This document shows, one piece after another, positions 48,561 to 56,402 of a DNA stretch of 64,000 nucleotides (positions are counted from its first letter, which is position 1; every line of letters starts with the position of its first letter). Under the pieces are notes generated by a model. The model searched no databases, had not been told where the DNA came from, and saw only the letters and a list, made by a program, of their open reading frames with translations. This DNA comes from Anniella stebbinsi. Its lineage: Eukaryota; Chordata; Lepidosauria; Squamata; Anniellidae. The stretch is from contig JARDYH010000002.1 in the NCBI GenBank assembly GCA_029215795.1, positions 42,640,001-42,704,000 of the forward strand, read 5' to 3'. The translations under genes and the position numbers were made by a program.

Positions 48561-49186
48561 CGGACGCCATTTTGAATGCTTTTTCCTATAGCAAATTATT
48601 GTTTTACAAAAACGCCTATAACTTTTTCATTTTTAACGACAGAAGGATGAAACTTGGGCACATTGTACACTGGTTAGGGATAGGTATCTGTGAGAAATTT
48701 CAGAAAGATTGGTGCATGCAGTTTGTGGCAATTAATTTTTTAATAAATAACATGGAATGCCTATAACTCGGTCATTTTTAAAGTTACACACATGAAACTT
48801 TGCCACATTGTAGGTGGAACCTTGGGACCCACGTGTGTGAAATCCCAGAACCGTGGGTGCTTGCCTGGTGTGGCAATGAATTTTTGAAAAATGGGTAGTA
48901 GTGGGGTAAATGCAGTTATGCCTCCCATGTTTTTATTTTTAAAGATACAAACAGGACACTTCGGCACATTACAGGGAACACTTCCCTTGATATGTGTGTA
49001 AAATTTCAGACAGCTAGCTCCAGGCATGTGTTGGCAATGAATTGTTGAAAATTGGGTAGCAGTGGGGTAAAATACAGTTTTGCCTCCCATTTTTTTATTT
49101 TCAAAGATACAAACGGGAAACTTTGGCACATTGCAGGGAACACTTCACTTCAAATGTGTGTGAAATTTCCGGAAGCTAGGTGCAAC

Positions 49187-49800
49187 ATTTTAGTGGGAAA
49201 CGAACGTTTATTCATGGCATTTCACATGGGATTTATGGGTTGGTTTTAAGAGCTACAAACCTCTAACTCGCTCACATGGCACAGGACCTATGCCCGCTCA
49301 AACGCTGGAAATTTAACAAACTTTGGTGCAATGCTTTAGTGGGAAAACAAAGGTTTATGCATGGCATTTCACATGGGATTTATGGGTTGGTTTTAAGAGC
49401 TACAAACCTCTAACTCGCTCACATGGCACAGGACCTATGCCCGCTCAAACGCTGGAAATTTAACAAACTTTGGTGCAATGCTTTAGTGGGAAAACAAAGG
49501 TTTATGCATGGCATTTCACATGGGATTTATGGGTTGGTTTTAAGAGCTACAAACCTCTAACTCGCTCACATGGCACAGGACCTATGCCCGCTCAAACGCT
49601 GGAAATTTAACAAACTTTGGTGCAATGCTTTAGTGGGAAAACAAAGGTTTATGCATGGCATTTCACATGGGATTTATGGGTTTGTTTTAAGAGCTACAAA
49701 CCTCTAACTCGCTCACATGGCACAGGACCTATGCCCGCTCAAACGCTGGAAATTTAACAAACTTTGGTGCAATGCTTTAGTGGGAAAACAAAGGTTAAAC
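49187..49800. repeat. 147-bp tandem array, four copies
   Basis: The landmark CATGGCATTTCACATGGG recurs at 49213, 49360, 49507 and 49654, an exact 147-bp period. The last three copies are practically identical. The first has a few differences (GAACGTTTATT). The right arm has only two copies. They look like a recently homogenised version of the older 150-160 bp units nearer the tip. Confidence 0.95.
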
Positions 49801-49826
49801 TTTATTATTTTAAACCTTCAGGAAGG

Positions 49827-50160
49827 GGACATTGCCTGCCTGGTGTGGATTGGTAATGAGGGAAGAAAGTTTCACTTATTCATTTGTAAAATGTAAAGTG
49901 ATTGTAAATTGCTTTAGGGACCCATACATTTACATGACAAGACAGGTGTTGGTTGCAGGAATGCTACCAAATGCACTAGTAGCTAATCCCAGGTAATAGC
50001 TATTCAGATCCTAGCTAATAGCTATTATTCAGATCCTAGCCTGGGAAGGGATCTTGCAGGATAAGTGATTGTTCTTTTCTTGTGTACTATGTAATTCTAA
50101 ACCAGAAGGCTGCTTTGATGTAGAGCCAATCCACATGGTCTCTTGCAGCACCTAGTATTA
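49827..50160. other. hAT internal spacer
   Basis: About 330 bp unique to the left side, with a small duplicated TAATAGCTATT-CAGATCCTAGC motif (49983-50040). No coding sequence. It separates the TIR from a minus-strand AATAAA at 50161-50166. Confidence 0.6.
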
Positions 50161-51077
50161 TTTATTTCTCCTTCCACAGCAGAATCTGGAAGGCGGGCAG
50201 GCAGGCTGGCATTTAATGGGCAAAGTCCAACAGCGGCATTGGGGACTGGGTGACATTCTCCTTGAGGGCGAATGCCAAGTCCCATGGCTTGTGCGAGGAG
50301 GGCGGCTTGCTCTCTTTGCAGGAAGGATCTGGAAGGCGGCAGGCGGCATCAGCAGCGGGCGGGCAGGCTGGCATTTAATGGGCAAAGTCCAACAGCGGCA
50401 TTGGGGACTGGGTGACATTCTCCTTGAGGGCGAATGCCAAGTCCCATGGCTTGTGCGAGGAGGGCGGCTTGCTCTCTTTGCAGGAAGGATCTGGAAGGCG
50501 GCAGGCGGCATCAGCAGCGGGCGGGCAGGCTGGCATTTAATGGGCAAAGTCCAACAGCGGCATTGGGGACTGGGTGACATTCTCCTTGAGGGCGAATGCC
50601 AAGTCCCATGGCTTGTGCGAGGAGGGCGGCTTGCTCTCTTTGCAGGAAGGATCTGGGAGGCGGCAGGCGGCATCAGCAGCGGGCGGGCAGGCTGGCATTT
50701 AATGGGCAAAGTCCAACAGCGGCATTGGGGACTGGGTGACATTCTCCTTGAGGGCGAATGCCAAGTCCCATGGCTTGTGCGAGGAGGGCGGCTTGCTCTC
50801 TTTGCAGGAAGGATCTGGGAGGCGGCAGGCGGCATCAGCAGCGGGCGGGCAGGCTGGCATTTAATGGGCAAAGTCCAACAGCGGCATTGGGGACTGGGTG
50901 ACATTCTCCTTGAGGGCGAATGCCAAGTCCCATGGCTTGTGCGAGGAGGGCGGCTTGCTCTCTTTGCAGGAAGGATCTGGAAGGCGGCAGGCGGCATCAG
51001 CAGCGGGCGGGCAGGCTGGCATTTAATGGGCAAAGTCTCTCCTTTCCCGGGCACTGTGGCAGTGAGAGTGCCATAGG
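50158..51077 (-). other. 162-bp tandem array, candidate terminal exon with poly(A) signal
   Basis: Landmark CAAAGTCCAACAGCGGC recurs at 50221, 50383, 50545, 50707 and 50869, a 162-bp period, with a sixth partial unit at 51031. Because 162 is 54 codons, frames stay open on both strands (minus 298 codons, plus 286). On the minus strand a splice-acceptor-like CTTCTTCTTTTGCAG precedes 51077. A frame starting MPGKGETLPIK runs through five 54-residue repeats to a TAA at 50158-50160, where AATAAA (50166-50161) overlaps. It could be a real last exon of a transposon transcript. Equally, the open frames may only reflect the period. Coding status unproven. Confidence 0.55.
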
Positions 51078-52870
51078 CTGCAAAAGAAGAAGGGGGGGAA
51101 AAAAGAATGAATATTAGTTGACCACTTCAACACAACCAGCTCCCTTCCACCCAGGATTGCCCTTCCTGAGTGCCCACGCCCCAGCAGGCACACGGGGCTG
51201 CCTGCTCACTCGGAAGTTAGCAGGCAGACAGCCAACCTTCAGTTAGGTGGAAGGTGCCCCCCCCCATTCACAGAACACTTACCGTAGTCCTCCTGAGGGC
51301 GTTGTTGATAAGATGCCACTTCCAGGCGGGCAGTGACGGGCAGGTGGGCAGTCTGCATTACCGTCTCTCCTGGGCACTGTGGCAAAGAGTTCCATAGGCT
51401 GCAAAAGAAGAAGGGGGGGGGAGAATATGAGAAAAATGATACTTTTCCACCACTGGCTCCCTCCCACCCAAGACTGGCATGTGCCCGGTCCTGAGTGCCC
51501 ACGCCCCAGCAGGCACACGGGGCTGCCTGCTCACTCGGAAGTTAGCAGGCAGACAGCCAACCTTCAGTTAGGTGGAAGGTGCCCCCCCCCCCATTCACAG
51601 AACACTTACCGTAGTCCTCCTGAGGGCGTTGTTGATAAGATGCCACTTCCAGGCGGGCAGTGACGGGCAGGTGGGCAGTCTGCATTACCGTCTCTCCTGG
51701 GCACTGTGGCAAAGAGTTCCATAGGCTGCAAAAGAAGAAGGGGGGGGGGAAGAATATGAGAAAAATGATACTTTTCCACCACTGGCTCCCTCCCACCCAA
51801 GACTGGCATGTGCCCGGTCCTGAGTGCCCACGCCCCAGCAGGCACACGGGGCTGCCTGCTCACTCGGAAGTTAGCAGGCAGACAGCCAACCTTCAGTTAG
51901 GTGGAAGGTGCCCCCCCCCCATTCACAGAACACTTACCGTAGTCCTCCTGAGGGCGTTGTTGATAAGATGCCACTTCCAGGCGGGCAGTGACGGGCAGGT
52001 GGGCAGTCTGCATTACCGTCTCTCCTGGGCACTGTGGCAAAGAGTTCCATAGGCTGCAAAAGAAGAAGGGGGGGGGGAGAATATGAGAAAAATGATACTT
52101 TTCCACCACTGGCTCCCTCCCACCCAAGACTGGCATGTGCCCGGTCCTGAGTGCCCACGCCCCAGCAGGCACACGGGGCTGCCTGCTCACTCGGAAGTTA
52201 GCAGGCAGACAGCCAACCTTCAGTTAGGTGGAAGGTGCCCCCCCCCATTCACAGAACACTTACCGTAGTCCTCCTGAGGGCGTTGTTGATAAGATGCCAC
52301 TTCCAGGCGGGCAGTGACGGGCAGGTGGGCAGTCTGCATTACCGTCTCTCCTGGGCACTGTGGCAAAGAGTTCCATAGGCTGCAAAAGAAGAAGGGGGGG
52401 GGGGGAAGAATATGAGAAAAATGATACTTTTCCACCACTGGCTCCCTCCCACCCAAGACTGGCATGTGCCCGGTCCTGAGTGCCCACGCCCCAGCAGGCA
52501 CACGGGGCTGCCTGCTTGCTTACTCGTGGGTAAGCTCTCTGACAGGCTCTTACCAGAGTCGTGCGGGCGACGTGAATCGATGGGCCACCTCCATGCGGCC
52601 GTGGCTGGGGCAGATGGGCAGTCTGGATTCACGGGTGCGCTTTGCGCAGTGGCGAAGAGTTCCATAGGCTGCAAAAGAAGGAGGGGGGGGGGAAAAGAAT
52701 TAACATGAGATAAATCATACTTTTCCACCATTGGCTCCCTCTCACCCAGGACTGGCATCTGCCCGGTCCTGAGTGCCCACGCCCCAGCAGGCACACGGGG
52801 CTGCCTGCTCACTCGGAAGTTAGCAGGCAGACAGCCAACCTTCAGTTAGGTGGAAGGTGCCCCCCCCCCC
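51060..52870 (-). repeat. Tandem array of about 328 bp with exon-like cassettes
   Basis: The landmark CCAGCAGGCACACGGGGC recurs at about 51181, 51506, 51835, 52162, 52491 and 52784. Each unit has a poly-G and poly-C tract of variable length. On the minus strand four units have an identical 116-nt block (51283-51398, 51610-51725, 51938-52053, 52264-52379). Each block lies between a polypyrimidine tract ending TTTTGCAG and a donor ACG|GTAAGTG. A fifth, variant block is at 52554-52668 (115 nt, donor CTG|GTAAGAG). Confidence 0.9.
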
Positions 52871-52888
52871 CATTCACAGAACACTTAC

Positions 52889-53091
52889 CATAGTCCTGAG
52901 GGCGTTGAGGACTCGGTGAGATTCTCCTGGAGGACCCCTAGTCCCATGGCTTGTGCAAGAAAGGCGGCTGGCCCGCCTCGCAGGAACGATCTGGAAGGCG
53001 GCAGGCGGCATCAGCAGCGGGCGGGCAGGCTGGCATGTAATGGGCAAAGTCTCTCCTTTCCCGGGCACTGTGGCAGTGAGAGTGCCATAGG
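52889..53091 (-). other. Exon-like block resembling the ancestor of the cassettes
   Basis: 203 nt on the minus strand between TTTTGCAG and ATG|GTAAGTG. Its 3' half ends like the 116-nt cassettes (ACGCCCTCAGGACTATG). Its middle contains the segment that is amplified as the 162-bp unit (CATCAGCAGCGGGCGGGC on the plus strand). It thus links the two arrays. Minus-strand reading GKGETLPITCQPARPLL matches the 162-bp frame. Confidence 0.6.
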
Positions 53092-53789
53092 CTGCAAAAG
53101 AAGAGGAGGGGGATAATGAATATTACATAAATACTTTTATACTGCAAAAGAAGAAAGGAAAATAAATAAAGATTTGTATTAATTAATACAAACAAGTCCT
53201 AGTAACTAGTCTCCCACCGGCACACTTCTCTTGTTTGTGATGCAATCCTCTTTCTCCTGCACCCCTCCCTTTCTAAATCACTCTTCTGAGCCCATTGTTA
53301 GAGGGATTGGCTATCCTTTTGTGTCTGGCAGGACACAGCTTACCGGATCATTAGAGAATCACCATTTCTTTTGTCCTTGGGTTATTCATTCACTCCTAAT
53401 AGCACCCTACGTTAGGCTGACCAGATCAAATCCAGGTCAGGGTTCCTAACTTCAGCAGTTGTAGAGAAAAGGGAATTTCTGCCAGTGTCATTTGTATGGA
53501 ATTAGTTCCTGCTGAGATTCCCTCTTCATCACAACAGTTAAAGGTGCAGGGGCCCTGCCTTCTTTTCTATATGGCCACTCTGCCTGCACTCTTACCTGAG
53601 TCGTAGGGGCGACGTGAATCGAGGGGCCACCTCCATGCGGCCGTGGCTGGGGCAGATGGGCAGTCTGCTTGCTTACTCGGAAGTAAGATCTCACACTGCC
53701 CCACTTCTGGACACTCTCAGGTGTCCCTGCGTTGACTGCACACACTTACCTTATTCGTGCGGCGGCTGTGGATCGGAGGACTCCAGTGG
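53092..53789. other. hAT internal spacer with further splice-like signals
   Basis: Contains another minus-strand acceptor-like CTTCTTTTGCAG (about 53139) and two donor-like sites (TCAG|GTAAGAG near 53597, AAG|GTAAGTG near 53750). A block at 53615-53665 duplicates 52583-52620 (CCTCCATGCGGCCGTGGCTG). No long open frame of its own. Confidence 0.55.
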
Positions 53790-54505
53790 CACATAGGCTC
53801 CTCCAGGCAAAGTCCCAGTGGCACAGGCTCCTCCAGGCAAAGTCCCAGTGGCATAGGCTACTCCAGGCAAAGTCACATTGGCACAGGGTCCTCCAGGCAA
53901 AGTCACATTGGCACAGGGTCCTCCAGGCAAAGTCCCAGTGGCATAGGCTCCTCCAGGCAAAGTCACGTTGGCACAGGGTCCTCCAGGCAAAGTCACAGTT
54001 TGGCACAGCTCCCTCCAGGCAAAGTCACATTGGCACAGGGTCCTCCAGGCAAAGTCCCAGTGGCATAGGCTCCTCCAGGCAAAGTCACGTTGGCACAGGG
54101 TCCTCCAGGCAAAGTCACAGTTTGGCACAGCTCCCTCCAGGCAAAGTCACATTGGCACAGGGTCCTCCAGGCAAAGTCCCAGTGGCATAGGCTCCTCCAG
54201 GCAAAGTCACGTTGGCACAGGGTCCTCCAGGCAAAGTCACAGTTTGGCACAGCTCCCTCCAGGCAAAGTCACATTGGCACAGGGTCCTCCAGGCAAAGTC
54301 ACAGTTTGGCACAGCTCCCTCCAGGCAAAGTCACATTGGCACAGGGTCCTCCAGGCAAAGTCACAGTTTGGCACAGCTCCCTCCAGGCAAAGTCACATTG
54401 GCACAGGGTCCTCCAGGCAAAGTCCCAGTGGCATAGGCTCCTCCAGGCAAAGTCACGTTGGCACAGGGTCCTCCAGGCAAAGTCCCAGTGGCAGAGGCAA
54501 AGTCC
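53790..54505. repeat. Minisatellite of about 30 bp, about two dozen units
   Basis: Units carry CTCCAGGCAAAGTC followed by variants such as CCAGTGGCATAGG, ACATTGGCACAGGGTC or ACAGTTTGGCACAGCTC. Higher-order groups of about 122 bp (four units) recur, which shows secondary amplification. Open frames such as 53732-54190 and 53968-54582 (GSSRQS repeats) follow from the period and lack any other support. Confidence 0.95.
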
Positions 54506-54539
54506 CACTGGCAGAGGCAAAGTCACAGCTGCATGGGCA

Positions 54540-55822
54540 CCTCCAGGCAGGCAGGCGGGCGGGCAGGCAGAGGCGGGCATGATGCCAGGCGCTTGCACAT
54601 TGCACAAGTAAGCAATAGAACCGTGAGACCAGCCCACGCATTCCGGCTACTTCACAATGGCGGCAACCTAGCAGGTGGGCAGGCGGGCAGGCAGGCAGGC
54701 AGGCAGAGGCAGAGGCAGAGGCGGGCATGATGCCAGGCGCTTGCGCATTGCACAAGTAAGCAATAGAACCGTGAGACCAGCCCACGCATTCCGGCTACTT
54801 CACAATGGCGGCAACCTAGCAGGCGGGCAGGCAGGCAGGCAGAGGCAGAGGCAGAGGCGGGCATGATGCCAGGCGCTTGCGCATTGCACAAGTAAGCAAT
54901 AGAACCGTGAGACCAGCCCACGCATTCCGGCTACTTCACAATGGCGGCAACCTAGCAGGCGGGCAGGCAGGCAGGCAGAGGCAGAGGCAGAGGCGGGCAT
55001 GATGCCAGGCGCTTGCGCATTGCACAAGTAAGCAATAGAACCGTGAGACCAGCCCACGCATTCCGGCTACTTCACAATGGCGGCAACCTAGCAGGCGGGC
55101 AGGCAGGCAGGCAGAGGCAGAGGCAGAGGCGGGCATGATGCCAGGCGCTTGCGCATTGCACAAGTAAGCAATAGAACCGTGAGACCAGCCCACGCATTCC
55201 GGCTACTTCACAATGGCGGCAACCTAGCAGGCGGGCAGGCAGGCAGGCAGGCAGAGGCAGAGGCAGAGGCGGGCATGATGCCAGGCGCTTGCGCATTGCA
55301 CAAGTAAGCAATAGAACCGTGAGACCAGCCCACGCATTCCGGCTACTTCACAATGGCGGCAACCTAGCAGGCGGGCAGGCGGGCAGGCAGAGGCAGAGGC
55401 AGAGGCAGAGGCAGAGGCGGGCATGATGCCAGGCGCTTGCGCATTGCACAAGTAAGCAATAGAACCGTGAGACCAGCCCACGCATTCCGGCTACTTCACA
55501 ATGGCGGCAACCTAGCAGGCGGGCAGGCAGGCAGGCAGAGGCAGAGGCAGAGGCAGAGGCAGAGGCGGGCATGATGCCAGGCGCTTGCGCATTGCACAAG
55601 TAAGCAATAGAACCGTGAGACCAGCCCACGCATTCCGGCTACTTCACAATGGCGGCAACCTAGCAGGCGGGCAGGCAGGCAGGCAGAGGCAGAGGCAGAG
55701 GCGGGCATGATGCCAGGCGCTTGCGCATTGCACAAGTAAGCAATAGAACCGTGAGACCAGCCCACGCATTCCGGCTACTTCACAATGGCGGCAACCTAGC
55801 AGGCGGGCAGGCGGGCAGGCAG
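54540..55822. repeat. 136-148 bp tandem array, nine copies
   Basis: The landmark CATGATGCCAGGCGCTTG recurs at 54578, 54726, 54862, 54998, 55134, 55274, 55422, 55570 and 55706. The spacing of 136, 140 or 148 depends on GGCA and GAGGCA copy number. Each unit contains GCGCTTGCGCATTGCAC (NRF1-like), CATTCCGG (ETS-like) and ACAATGGCGGC (YY1-like), and on the plus strand CAA|GTAAGC, a donor-like site. The core of about 100 bp is essentially identical in all copies. Confidence 0.95.
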
Positions 55823-56402
55823 TTTTTTAAATCATATAGCCAAAATAAACACAACACACAGTGACAGCCCTGCAAGGCTGCCACATAAGTCCAAAAGACA
55901 CAGTCAGAAACAGTGTGGGATGCTGCTTGTCATCCACTCAATGTAGGAGCCTGGAAGAGGAATCCTATCGCGTCCTTCGTTCATAGTCAGAGAGGTGCAT
56001 GCGTTCCTTGGCGATAAAATTAAGCCTTCTTCTTATCCAAAGTTCTCATGAGCCTCTGACGTGGTCTTACAAGAAGAAACGCCCATGGAAGTGTGGGACC
56101 TTACAGAAGGCCTGGAGGGAGCCATCGGAGTCCAATTTCAGAGGCACACGTGCAAGCACATTGGTTCAAGTCAAACAACATAGAATGTGTGAGATGCTTG
56201 TGCATCCCCTCAATGTAAGAGGCTAGGAGAAGAAACTAGATCCCTTCGGGATCCATCGTTCAGAGTTGAGTTACTGAGCTGTAAACAACACAGCCAGTAA
56301 ATTAAAGTAAAGAAAATTAATTAACCGAAAATAAGAATTAAAAAATCAAGGGCCTGCCGGTGCCTGCCCAAAGGTGTGGGATGGATGGGGGGTGCCTGCC
56401 AA
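55823..56402. other. Spacer 3' of the transposase with a diverged duplication
   Basis: Two related blocks, about 55910-56000 and 56185-56277, share GATGCT-TGT-CATCC, CTCAATGTA and a TCC-TCGTTCA motif. No AATAAA is seen on the minus strand between the transposase stop and this array. The open frame at 55999-56226 is not supported. Confidence 0.55.

Larger units (their letters stand above)
48418..49826. repeat. hAT left terminal inverted repeat (1.4 kb)
   Basis: Inverse of 59545-60678. Outermost is TAGGGATGTGCA, then a GGATC-rich block (48439-48560). Diverged tandem units follow, beginning near 48605, 48755, 48914 and 49074. Each has a version of GCCTATAACT or GCCTCCCAT, then TTTTTATTTTTAAAG, then a CACATTG element. 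The block ends with four 147-bp units and a short AAACTTTATTATTTTAAACC boundary. Confidence 0.95.

Noticed and set aside
48301..48570. Frames rich in RSDPI or DRIGS repeats at the hAT tips
   Set aside because: They are direct translations of the 5-bp GGATC array.
50216..51076. 286-codon plus-strand repeat protein in the 162-bp array
   Set aside because: The opposite strand is equally open, and 162 bp is exactly 54 codons. Only the minus-strand reading has accompanying splice and poly(A) signals, so the plus-strand frame is treated as a shadow.
53790..54505. CRISPR-like array
   Set aside because: Units are contiguous and variants of each other with no unique spacers, no cas genes, and the DNA is vertebrate.
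53732..54611. Long GSSRQS-repeat and WHRVLQAKS-repeat open frames as proteins
   Set aside because: All frames stay open because the minisatellite repeats in near-multiples of three. There is no start context, domain or consistent strand.
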